Source: Bacteroidales bacterium UBA2716 (GTDB taxonomy: Bacteria > Bacteroidota > Bacteroidia > Bacteroidales > UBA932). From it: 6,995 nucleotides of DNA. Below are positions 1-6,779 of this stretch, piece by piece. A program made the position numbers and the translations under genes. The stretch is taken from the NCBI GenBank assembly GCA_002354005.1, contig DEKS01000138.1:2703-9697 (forward strand), in the 5' to 3' direction. The notes under the pieces are model-generated. The model was not told the DNA's origin. It was given only the letters and a program-made list of their open reading frames with translations, and searched no databases. Numbering within the stretch: the stretch's first letter is position 1; each line of letters opens with the position of its first letter.

Positions 1-428
1 GCCAGCGACCAGGCGATGTTGCCCGACCCCGTGCACAAATCCAGTACCCGCACCGGCTCTGCCGCCTTTCCATAGGGGCTTCGCATGCGCTTGATCCGGC
101 TGGCAATCTTGATGGCCTCCCGCACCAGCAGTTCTGTCTCCGGACGCGGGATGAGCACATCCGGCGTCACGTGGAACACGCGGCCGCAGAACTCCGCGCG
201 CCCCGTCACATATTGGATGGGTTCCCCCTTCTGCAGCCGCGACAAGCCGTCCAGCAGGGCTTTCTCCCCCTTCGTGTCAATCTTGTACTGCGGCTCTACA
301 ATATGCGTGTAATTTTTGGTGCCGATGGTTTCCTCACACAGCATCAGTACCATATTCCGCGCCTCCGCCGTCGGGTACAGCGGTTCCAGGGCGGCAATCC
401 CCTCCTTCAGAAAATCCACCAGCAGCAT
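1..428 (-). CDS. prmC: Peptide chain release factor N5-glutamine methyltransferase PrmC (HemK), 5' part only
   Basis: PrmC transfers a methyl group from S-adenosylmethionine to the glutamine of the GGQ motif of release factors RF1 and RF2 in the cytoplasm, which is needed for efficient translation termination. Reading the minus strand from the ATG at 428-426 gives 142 full codons before the window ends. The visible part holds the helical N-terminal substrate-binding domain (about residues 1-75), then IPRPETE at 93-99 and the SAM-binding glycine loop LDLCTGSGNIA at 129-139, both typical of PrmC. The catalytic NPPY motif would lie beyond the left edge, so I cannot confirm an intact gene. The start is the first ATG after the ddl stop codon and is in the same frame as ddl. 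There is no clear Shine-Dalgarno sequence, so translation probably depends on coupling to ddl. Family assignment is firm; intactness is unknown. Confidence 0.93.
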   Translation of the reverse strand, partial: MLLVDFLKEGIAALEPLYPTAEARNMVLMLCEETIGTKNYTHIVEPQYKIDTKGEKALLDGLSRLQKGEPIQYVTGRAEFCGRVFHVTPDVLIPRPETELLVREAIKIASRIKRMRSPYGKAAEPVRVLDLCTGSGNIAWSL

Positions 429-431
429 GCT

Positions 432-1451
432 TTACGCGTTTTCGATAATGGTAGAGAGGAAATTGGTAATGCCGATACCGGCGGTACGCACCATCTTGGG
501 CACCAGCGAGGCGTTGGTCATGCCGGGAATGATATTCACCTCCAGGAAGTAAATGCCATCCTTGGCGACAATATAGTCCATGCGGACCAGACCCTTGCAG
601 CCCAGGTACCGGTAGATGCGCTTGGAGATGTCCTGCACCTGGTCACGAAGACTATCCGGAATCTCTGCCGGGCATACCTCCCGGCTGAAGCCGTTGTACT
701 TGGCGTCGTAGTCGAACCAGCCGGTCTCGGAAATAATCTCAATTACGGGCAGGGTCTGTACCTGATTCCCATCAAAATAGACGGCGCAGGTGAGCTCATG
801 CTCCGCCTTGACGGCCGCTTCCACAATGACGGTATCGCCCTCTGCAAAAGCGAAGCGGATGGCAGCAGGAAGGTCTTCCGCTTTTTCCACCTTGGTGATG
901 CCAAAACTGGAGCCGCCGGAGGTGGGCTTGACAAACAAGGGCAGGCCCAAGCGCTCCACCGCCTGCTTGCTGAAGGACTCCACATCGTCCCCCTGACGGA
1001 CAAATGCATCCGGTGCCATTTTCACAAAGTCTGCCGTGCGCAGGTAGCTCTTGCAAGAATACTTGTCGAAGGCCACGGTGGTGACAAAGGCGCTGCAGCT
1101 GGAGTGCGGCACGCCCAGCATTTCCAGGTACCCCTGCAGCAGACCGGTTTCTCCGGGAGCCCCGTGCTGCATGATGTAGGCAAAGTCGAACTTGATTTTT
1201 TCTCCGAGTACCATGACGGAGAAGTCCGACTTGTCAATCTCCGGCCGGGCACCCTCCGGGAAGGGCTGACGCATGGCGTTGGCCTTGCGCATAGCCACCA
1301 GGTTCCATTTGCCGAAACGGGCAAAAATCTCATAAACGTCGTACTGGAATTCGTCGATGCGCGAAGCAACGAACTCACCACTGCGACATGCCACCTCCCA
1401 CTCGGAGGAATCGGAGCCGTAAATCACGGCTATGGATTGATATTTGGCCAT
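432..1451 (-). CDS. ddl: D-alanine--D-alanine ligase
   Basis: This ATP-grasp enzyme joins two D-alanines in the cytoplasm to make the dipeptide that MurF adds to the peptidoglycan precursor. At 339 residues it is a little longer than E. coli DdlB and resembles the Bacteroides form. Aligning from memory with DdlB, I see Glu19 (SSEWEV, DdlB Glu15), HGAPGETG at 96-103, the ATP-binding VKPTSGGSS with Lys175 and Ser181, omega-loop Lys251/Tyr252 in FDYDAKY, and the magnesium ligands Asp292, Glu304 and Asn306 in LEVNIIPGMT, with Ser315 matching Ser281. A tyrosine at 252 fits a normal D-Ala-D-Ala ligase and not a vancomycin-type D-Ala-D-Lac ligase. The ATG at 1451 lies 5 bases after the ponA stop, and prmC starts 3 bases after this stop, so it is the middle gene of a tight operon. 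No key residue appears to be missing. Confidence 0.97.
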   Translation of the reverse strand: MAKYQSIAVIYGSDSSEWEVACRSGEFVASRIDEFQYDVYEIFARFGKWNLVAMRKANAMRQPFPEGARPEIDKSDFSVMVLGEKIKFDFAYIMQHGAPGETGLLQGYLEMLGVPHSSCSAFVTTVAFDKYSCKSYLRTADFVKMAPDAFVRQGDDVESFSKQAVERLGLPLFVKPTSGGSSFGITKVEKAEDLPAAIRFAFAEGDTVIVEAAVKAEHELTCAVYFDGNQVQTLPVIEIISETGWFDYDAKYNGFSREVCPAEIPDSLRDQVQDISKRIYRYLGCKGLVRMDYIVAKDGIYFLEVNIIPGMTNASLVPKMVRTAGIGITNFLSTIIENA

Positions 1452-1456
1452 TTTAT

Positions 1457-3778
1457 CTATTCGAAATAATAATTTTCAAGTTCATCCTTTTCCTGCAAGG
1501 CGCCCGTTTCCTGGGAGCCGCCGCAATAATCTCCTTTGAGTTCCTCCGGGAACACATCGTTCTGGGAAATGCCCAGGGTGCCGTCCTGAAGGACTTTCTT
1601 CATCCACAGGCCCCAGATGGGCAGTGCCATGTTGGCTCCCTGGCCCAGGTTGTTGTTGGAGAAGTGCACGTAGCGGTCCTCTGCGCCAACCCAGACGCCG
1701 GCAGTAATCTTGGGCGTATAGCCAATGAACCAGCCGTCCGAGTTGTCGTTGGTGGTTCCGGTTTTACCGGCAATCTCTCCCTTGAGGCCGTACTTGAAGC
1801 GCAGCCGCACACCGGTACCATTGTCCACCACGGCGCGCATCATCTGGATCATGGCGCCGGTGGCCCGCTGGGACAGGGCCTCCCGCTTGCGTCCGCTGAA
1901 CTGGCCCAGGATGTTGCCGTCCCGGTCCTCAATGCGGGTAACAAAAAGCGGATAGGTATACGTGCCGCCGGAGGGATAGGTGTTATAGGCGGTGACCATG
2001 TCAAAGACGGACAGGTCCGCTGCGCCCACGCAAAGGGACGCCACAGGGTCGATAAAGCCGCTGATGCCCAGTTTTCGCATCATGGCAACCATGGAGGCGG
2101 GGCCCAGTTGTTTCATCAGGTACGCTGCCACGGAGTTGGAACTGTGCGCAAGGCCCCAGGTGAGGTCTACCATGGTGCCGTCCGCGTGGGTGTCCTGCGG
2201 CGTCCAGGTTTGGTCTCCGTTCACCACAATGACCACGGGCGAATTGAGCACCGGGTCACAGGGCGTCATGCCGGACTCCATGGCCAGGGTGTAAATGAAA
2301 GGCTTTACGGTGGAGCCCACCTGCCGACGGCCCTGACGGACATTGTCGTACTTGAAGTAGCGGTAGTCCGGGCCACCGACATAGGCCTTCACATTACCCG
2401 TTCCCGGCTCTATGGCCATGAAGGCCGCGCGGAAGAAGGACTTGTAATAGCGGATGGAATCGTCCGGAGTCATGACGGTGTCCCGGTACCCGGGTTTGTC
2501 CCAGGTAAAGACACGCATCTTGACGGGCTCGGAAAAGCTTTTGTCTATCTCTGACTGGCTGCAGCCGGAGGCTTTCATCATGCGGGTGCGGTCGCTCCAG
2601 CGGCGGGCCTGCTTGAGGGTGGTTTCAATGATGGAAGGTTCCGTGTCCGAGGTGAACGGAGGATTGCGCCGATACTTGAGTTCCCGGAAGAAGGCCTTCT
2701 GGAGGTCTTTTCCCAGATGCTCCGCAATGGCCTCCTCCGCATAGCGCTGCATCTTGTAATTAATGGTGGTATAGATGCGCAGGCCGTCCTTGTCCAGGTC
2801 ATAGGCCGAGCCGTCGCTCTTGAAATTCTTGTTGAGCCAGCCGTACACAGGGTCGTCCTCCCACTGCAGGGAATCCACCTGATAATCCTCCACGGACGCA
2901 TAAGAAGAACGCTTGGGCTTGGTGGCACTCATGATGTGGCGGAGCATGTCGCGGAAGTAAGGGCCCACACCGGTGGTACGGTCCCCCTTACGGGTGTGCA
3001 GGGTGATGGGCAGCGCCTGGAGGGAATCGCATTCTGCCTTGGTAAGATAATGCATTTCCTCCATGCGGGAAAGCACCAGATTGCGGCGGCGCAGGGCGTG
3101 CTCCGGATTCAGAGAGGGATTGTAGCGGGTGGGCTTGTTCACCATGCCCACCAGCACGGCGCTTTCCTCCGTAAGCAGTTCTGCGGGCTGTTTCCCGAAG
3201 AACTGATTGGCGGCCGAAGAGATGCCGTAGGAGTTGGAACCAAAGAACACGGCATTCATGTACATGTCCATGATTTCCTCCTTGGTGTAGTTGCGCTCCA
3301 GCTTGATGGCGGTAATCCATTCCTTTAATTTAATCCAGACCATGCCCAGTTTGCCCCTGTGGGCACCACGGGGATACAGCGTTTTGGCCAGCTGCTGGGT
3401 GATGGTGGAACCGCCGCCCTGGGAGGAATCCCGGGACAGGAGCGTGCGGAACAGCACACGGCCCAGCGACTGCAGGTCCACGCCGGAGTGGTCGTAGAAG
3501 CGTTTGTCTTCCGTGGCCACGGCCGCCTGTACCAGCGACTGGGGCAGTTCCTCATACCCCACGAAAGTACGGTTCTCTATATGATAAGTGGTAAGGATTT
3601 CTCCTTCCTCTGCAATTACCTGCGTTGCCAACTTGGAGTCCGGGTTTTCCAGCTCCTCGATGGAAGGGATATCGGCAAAAGCCCATACCGCACCCAGCAG
3701 CAGTGCCAGCAGCACTACCGGGGTTACCAGAAGAATCCAGAACCACTTGCTGATTGTCTTCTTTGCGCTGTCCGTCAT
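1457..3778 (-). CDS. ponA: Class A penicillin-binding protein 1A (glycosyltransferase and transpeptidase)
   Basis: This bifunctional, inner-membrane-anchored enzyme polymerises glycan strands from lipid II and cross-links their peptides in the periplasm; its transpeptidase site is the beta-lactam target. The 773-residue product has a short cytoplasmic tail, one membrane segment (about 12-34), a GT51 domain (about 60-240) with TEDKRFYDHSG at 89-99 (catalytic Glu90), GGSTITQQLAK at 122-132, a KLKEW motif around Glu153 and the NKPTRYNPSLNP segment near 214-225. A linker of roughly 200 residues follows. The transpeptidase domain (about 445-740) has all three motifs: SxxK at Ser489-Lys492, SxN at Ser546-Asn548 and KTG at Lys672-Gly674. 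The C-terminal tail is acidic. The annotated ATG is the natural start because the membrane anchor follows directly. It is the first gene of ponA-ddl-prmC and diverges from topA. The symbol mrcA would be equally valid. Confidence 0.97.
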   Translation of the reverse strand: MTDSAKKTISKWFWILLVTPVVLLALLLGAVWAFADIPSIEELENPDSKLATQVIAEEGEILTTYHIENRTFVGYEELPQSLVQAAVATEDKRFYDHSGVDLQSLGRVLFRTLLSRDSSQGGGSTITQQLAKTLYPRGAHRGKLGMVWIKLKEWITAIKLERNYTKEEIMDMYMNAVFFGSNSYGISSAANQFFGKQPAELLTEESAVLVGMVNKPTRYNPSLNPEHALRRRNLVLSRMEEMHYLTKAECDSLQALPITLHTRKGDRTTGVGPYFRDMLRHIMSATKPKRSSYASVEDYQVDSLQWEDDPVYGWLNKNFKSDGSAYDLDKDGLRIYTTINYKMQRYAEEAIAEHLGKDLQKAFFRELKYRRNPPFTSDTEPSIIETTLKQARRWSDRTRMMKASGCSQSEIDKSFSEPVKMRVFTWDKPGYRDTVMTPDDSIRYYKSFFRAAFMAIEPGTGNVKAYVGGPDYRYFKYDNVRQGRRQVGSTVKPFIYTLAMESGMTPCDPVLNSPVVIVVNGDQTWTPQDTHADGTMVDLTWGLAHSSNSVAAYLMKQLGPASMVAMMRKLGISGFIDPVASLCVGAADLSVFDMVTAYNTYPSGGTYTYPLFVTRIEDRDGNILGQFSGRKREALSQRATGAMIQMMRAVVDNGTGVRLRFKYGLKGEIAGKTGTTNDNSDGWFIGYTPKITAGVWVGAEDRYVHFSNNNLGQGANMALPIWGLWMKKVLQDGTLGISQNDVFPEELKGDYCGGSQETGALQEKDELENYYFE

Positions 3779-3801
3779 GCGATAAAAATTTTCACTGTGC
3801 G

Positions 3802-3818
3802 CAAGACCTTAGGTCTTG
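3802..3818. repeat. Perfect 8-bp inverted repeat in the ponA/topA intergenic region
   Basis: CAAGACCTTAGGTCTTG is two perfect 8-base half-sites around one central base. It lies 23 bases upstream of the ponA ATG and, if the -7 box at 3835-3842 is right, inside the ponA leader. As DNA it resembles an operator for a dimeric regulator. As RNA it could fold into a 7-bp stem with a 3-base loop, on either strand. A terminator is unlikely because no U-tract follows directly on either strand and the site lies in front of both genes. I do not recognise it as the site of a named regulator. Confidence 0.6.
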
Positions 3819-3834
3819 TCAAAAGTTCAGTCTA

Positions 3835-3842
3835 CAAAATTA
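3835..3842 (-). promoter_or_regulatory. Probable -7 box of the ponA-ddl-prmC promoter
   Basis: On the minus strand these bases read TAATTTTG, a full match to the Bacteroidota -7 consensus TAnnTTTG. It lies 56 bases upstream of the ponA ATG and would give a leader of roughly 50 bases. I find no clear TTTG -33 element at the usual 19-21 base distance, so the promoter may be weak or activator-dependent. A second, one-mismatch candidate (AACTTTTG) lies nearer the gene at 3820-3827. That transcription starts here is inferred. Confidence 0.5.
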
Positions 3843-3851
3843 AACAGAAAA

Positions 3852-3884
3852 TTTGGATTTATCCGCGAATTCTGCGTTACTTTG
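3852..3884 (+). promoter_or_regulatory. topA promoter (Bacteroidota -33/-7 type)
   Basis: TTTG at 3852-3855 and TTACTTTG at 3877-3884 are separated by 21 bases, fitting the Bacteroidota arrangement of a TTTG -33 element and a TAnnTTTG -7 element. The -7 box has one mismatch (T for A at its second base). Transcription would start around 3890, leaving a leader of about 35 bases before the ATG at 3925. This supports 3925 as the topA start, because the longer in-frame reading from 3853 begins upstream of the predicted transcript. Confidence 0.65.
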
Positions 3885-3924
3885 CAGAAAATTATCGGGC
3901 CTTGGGTCCGCAAATGCAATCGAT

Positions 3925-6225
3925 ATGGAGGGAAAAAACTTAGTTATTGTAGAGAGCCCCGGGAAGGTGAAGACCATCCAGCAGTACCTGGGAAAGGAAT
4001 ATCTGGTAAAGGCATCCATCGGCCACATCCGCGACCTGGAAGAGCACAAGCTCAGCGTAGACGTAGCCAACGGGTTCACCCCGGAATATATTGTACCGGC
4101 CGACAAAAAGAAAGTGGTGGCCGAACTCAAAAAACTATCGGAGGCCGCTTCCACCGTGTGGCTGGCGTCCGATGAAGACCGCGAAGGAGAGGCCATCTCC
4201 TGGCACCTGAAGGAGACGCTGGGCCTTCCGGAGGGCAAAACCCGCCGTATCGTCTTTCATGAAATCACCAAAAATGCCATCCTCAGTGCCATCGAGCACC
4301 CCAGGGACATTGACATGAACCTGGTGAACGCCCAGCAGGCCCGCCGCGTGCTGGACCGTCTGGTGGGCTTTGAGCTCTCACCCATCCTGTGGCGCAAAAT
4401 CCAACCCAAGCTCAGTGCCGGCCGCGTGCAAAGCGTGGCGCTGCGCCTGATTGTGGACCGCGAAAAGGAAATCATGGCCTTCCGCCCGGAGCCGTACTAC
4501 CGCGTGGAAGCCACCTTCCAGCCGGAGGGCACGGACACCCGCGTAAAAGCCACCCTGGATACCCATTTTGCCTCGGAGGAAGAGGCATGCAGGTTCCTGA
4601 AAGAGAGCATCGGCGCCAACTATACCATTGTTTCCGTGGAGAAGAAGGCCGGTGTGCGGGTTCCCGCCGCCCCTTTCACCACCTCTACGCTGCAGCAGGA
4701 GGCTGCCCGGAAACTCCACTTCCCGGTTTCCACCACCATGCGTGTGGCGCAGGGGCTGTACGAGCGAGGCCTCATCACCTACATGCGTACAGACTCCACC
4801 AACCTGTCGTCCCTGGCCCTGAACACGGCCAAGCAATTCATTCTGAACCAGTTTGGGGCCGACTACTCCCATCCGCGCCAGTACAAGACCAAATCCAAAG
4901 GCGCTCAGGAGGCCCACGAAGCCATCCGGCCCACCTATATAGATAATGTGTCCATCGACGGAACGGCGCAGGAGAAAAAGCTGTACGAGCTCATCTGGAA
5001 GCGCACCATCGCCTCGCAAATGACCGAGAGCCGCGTGATGAACACCACCCTCAAAGTGGGGCTGGACAAACGCACGGAGCGCTACGGCCTGCAGTCGGTG
5101 GAGCTTCTCTTCGACGGTTTCATGAAGGTGTACCTGGAGAGCCGGGACGATGACGAATCGGACCAGGAAGAGGTGGTGCTGCCGGAGCTGCACCAGGGAG
5201 ACCGCATGCTGGAACAGGGGGTATCGGCCCTGTGCAAATATACCACGCCGCCGGCACGCTACTCGGAGGCCACGCTGGTGAAAAAGCTGGAAGAACTGGG
5301 CATCGGCCGTCCTTCCACCTATGCCGCAACGGTGGATACCCTCACCCGCGGCCGTGGCTATGCCGTCAAGGGCGACAAAGAAGGCCAGAGCTTCCAGGTG
5401 ACCAACCTAACGCAGAAAAACGGCACAATCAAGAGCAGCACCAAGAAAGAGACCGTAGGTGCAGAGAAAGGCAAGCTGCTGCCGCAGGAGATTGGGCTTA
5501 TCGTCACGGATTACCTGGTGAGCAACTTCACCGACATCCTGGATTACGACTTCACGGCCAATGTAGAGGCCGATTTTGACGAGGTGGCGGAGGGCAAAAA
5601 GCAGTGGAACGCAGCTATTGCGGCTTTCTACGCCCCTTTCCATGCCCATGTGGAACAGGTGCTGTCGGACCATAGTTACAGCAAGGTCACCCGCGAGCTG
5701 GGCGTGGCGCCGGACGGCGAAAAAGTGGTTGCCGCTTTTGGCAAGTTTGGACCGTACGTCCAAAAAGGCGAGGGCGAAAAACGCCAGAGCGCTTCGCTGG
5801 GGAAGGGCCAGCTCATCGAAACCCTTACCCTGGCCGATGCTTTGAAACTGTTAGAGCTTCCCCGCACGGTGGGCCGGCTGGACGGCGTGGACATTGTCGC
5901 CACCCGCGGCCGCTTTGGTCCCTATCTCAAATACGGAGACCGCAACGTCAAGCTGCCCAAGGGCGCAGACCCGCTGAAAATCACGCTGGAAGAATGTATC
6001 AGCCTGATTAAGGAACAGGCCGAGGCCACGAAGGCGGCCGCCGCTCCCATCGCCGAATTTGGCGACATCAAAGTACTCAACGGCCGATACGGTCCGTATA
6101 TCAAACAGGGGGTTACTAATTATAAGATTCCCCGCGGGAAAGATGCCGCCCAGCTCACGGAAGCTGAGTGTCAGGCGATTATCGCAGCTGCAGGCACTAC
6201 AAAAAAATATACGGGAAAGCGTTAG
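3925..6225 (+). CDS. topA: DNA topoisomerase I (type IA)
   Basis: TopA relaxes negative supercoils by cutting one strand through a 5'-phosphotyrosine link and passing the other strand through the break. The product from 3925 has 766 residues. The Toprim domain starts at the N-terminus with LVIVESPGK (Glu10) and carries the metal-binding DxDxE as Asp83, Asp85 and Glu87 in SDEDREGEAI. The catalytic tyrosine is Tyr286 in GLITYMRTDSTNLS, within the type IA core that runs to about residue 580. The C-terminus has three related repeats centred on KFGPYV (607-612), RFGPYL (663-668) and RYGPYI (721-726) and no C4 zinc ribbons. An in-frame ATG at 3853 would add 24 residues, but it overlaps the promoter -33 box and the added residues look unrelated to TopA; typical TopA proteins begin a few residues before VIVESP. 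Transcribed divergently from ponA. Confidence 0.97.
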   Translation: MEGKNLVIVESPGKVKTIQQYLGKEYLVKASIGHIRDLEEHKLSVDVANGFTPEYIVPADKKKVVAELKKLSEAASTVWLASDEDREGEAISWHLKETLGLPEGKTRRIVFHEITKNAILSAIEHPRDIDMNLVNAQQARRVLDRLVGFELSPILWRKIQPKLSAGRVQSVALRLIVDREKEIMAFRPEPYYRVEATFQPEGTDTRVKATLDTHFASEEEACRFLKESIGANYTIVSVEKKAGVRVPAAPFTTSTLQQEAARKLHFPVSTTMRVAQGLYERGLITYMRTDSTNLSSLALNTAKQFILNQFGADYSHPRQYKTKSKGAQEAHEAIRPTYIDNVSIDGTAQEKKLYELIWKRTIASQMTESRVMNTTLKVGLDKRTERYGLQSVELLFDGFMKVYLESRDDDESDQEEVVLPELHQGDRMLEQGVSALCKYTTPPARYSEATLVKKLEELGIGRPSTYAATVDTLTRGRGYAVKGDKEGQSFQVTNLTQKNGTIKSSTKKETVGAEKGKLLPQEIGLIVTDYLVSNFTDILDYDFTANVEADFDEVAEGKKQWNAAIAAFYAPFHAHVEQVLSDHSYSKVTRELGVAPDGEKVVAAFGKFGPYVQKGEGEKRQSASLGKGQLIETLTLADALKLLELPRTVGRLDGVDIVATRGRFGPYLKYGDRNVKLPKGADPLKITLEECISLIKEQAEATKAAAAPIAEFGDIKVLNGRYGPYIKQGVTNYKIPRGKDAAQLTEAECQAIIAAAGTTKKYTGKR

Positions 6226-6241
6226 AATTAAAAAAAAGTTG

Positions 6242-6249
6242 TACATTTG
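6242..6249 (+). promoter_or_regulatory. -7 box of the lrp-type regulator promoter
   Basis: TACATTTG is a full match to TAnnTTTG and lies 27 bases before the ATG at 6277, in the 51-base gap after topA. An A-rich tract (6230-6237) lies just upstream, and no good TTTG -33 element is present at the expected distance. No terminator hairpin is visible between topA and this site, so readthrough from topA may add to transcription of the regulator. Confidence 0.6.
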
Positions 6250-6276
6250 CAGTGGTTAGTTAAAAATTGAAAGCAC

Positions 6277-6771
6277 ATGGCAACTTATCACATCGACCAG
6301 ATCGACCAGAAAATCCTCTCTTACCTGGTTAAAAATGCCCGTATGCCCTTCCTGGAAATTGCCCGCGAATGCGGTGTTTCCGGCGCTGCTATCCATCAGC
6401 GTTTCAAACGGTTAGAGGCCAATGGCGTAATCACCGGCTCCCGCCTGCAGGTGAAGCCGCAGGCCCTGGGGCTCAACGTGTGCGCGTACGTGAGCATCTC
6501 CTTGTCGGAATCCACCAAATATCCGGAGGTTATTGCCAATTTGAAGAAGATTCCGGAGATTGTGGAATGCCACTTTGTAACGGGTAAGTATGCCATCCTG
6601 GCCAAACTCTACTGCCTGGACAACGACCACCTCATGGAGGTGCTCCTGAACACCATCCAGAAAATCCCCTACATCCAGTCCACGGACACCATGATTTCCC
6701 TGGACGAGCCCATTGAGCGTCAGGTGTGGGTGAAGGATTTCAAGAGCACATCGTACTCCGGCCGCGACTAG
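6277..6771 (+). CDS. Lrp/AsnC family transcriptional regulator
   Basis: Proteins of this family bind DNA as dimers or octamers and usually respond to amino acids, acting in the cytoplasm. The 164-residue product has the family's usual size and layout. An N-terminal winged helix-turn-helix spans about residues 5-55 (DQIDQKILSYLVKNAR, then recognition helix around SGAAIHQRFKRLE), and a C-terminal RAM ligand/oligomerisation domain spans about 66-145 (CAYVSISL ... PEIVECHFVTGKYAILAKLY). The SGAAIHQR helix resembles a Bacteroidota subgroup I know from memory. The RAM motif normally reads GxYD, but here it is GKYA (103-106), with alanine for the aspartate. The ATG is preceded by a -7 box and an A-rich leader. 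Which genes or ligand it responds to cannot be told from this window; the nearest candidate target is the lipoprotein gene 8 bases downstream. Confidence 0.93.
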   Translation: MATYHIDQIDQKILSYLVKNARMPFLEIARECGVSGAAIHQRFKRLEANGVITGSRLQVKPQALGLNVCAYVSISLSESTKYPEVIANLKKIPEIVECHFVTGKYAILAKLYCLDNDHLMEVLLNTIQKIPYIQSTDTMISLDEPIERQVWVKDFKSTSYSGRD

Positions 6772-6779
6772 GTCATGCC

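Noticed and set aside
432..1451. Ddl as a vancomycin-resistance type D-Ala-D-Lac ligase
   Set aside because: The omega loop has Lys251-Tyr252 as in normal D-Ala-D-Ala ligases, and no vanH or vanX-like gene is nearby.
171..1469. A 432-codon open frame on the plus strand opposite ddl and the start of prmC, longer than ddl itself
   Set aside because: The minus strand carries ddl and prmC with their full motif sets. The plus-strand product resembles no family I know, is rich in His, Gly and Val as expected of an antisense shadow, and has no promoter or operon context.
1388..2554. A 388-codon plus-strand open frame opposite the ponA transpeptidase domain, and similar frames at 2717-3328 and 3359-3943
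   Set aside because: All lie opposite unbroken ponA coding sequence with intact catalytic motifs; such frames are common opposite GC-rich genes.
3802..3818. The intergenic inverted repeat as a transcription terminator
   Set aside because: It lies in front of both divergent genes, no U-tract follows directly on either strand, and no gene ends there.
3853..3924. Extended topA start at 3853 adding 24 residues
   Set aside because: The extra start overlaps the -33 element, would lie upstream of the predicted transcript start, and the added residues do not resemble TopA N-termini, which begin a few residues before VIVESP.
3914..3943. Nine-codon frame starting in the topA leader (ATG at 3914) and overlapping the topA start out of frame
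   Set aside because: It could be an upstream reading frame, but it is too short to tell from chance, has no ribosome-binding signal and shows no attenuator-like codon run.
4378..5193. A 271-codon minus-strand open frame inside topA
   Set aside because: It lies opposite the conserved topA core, including the catalytic tyrosine region, and its product has no recognisable domain.
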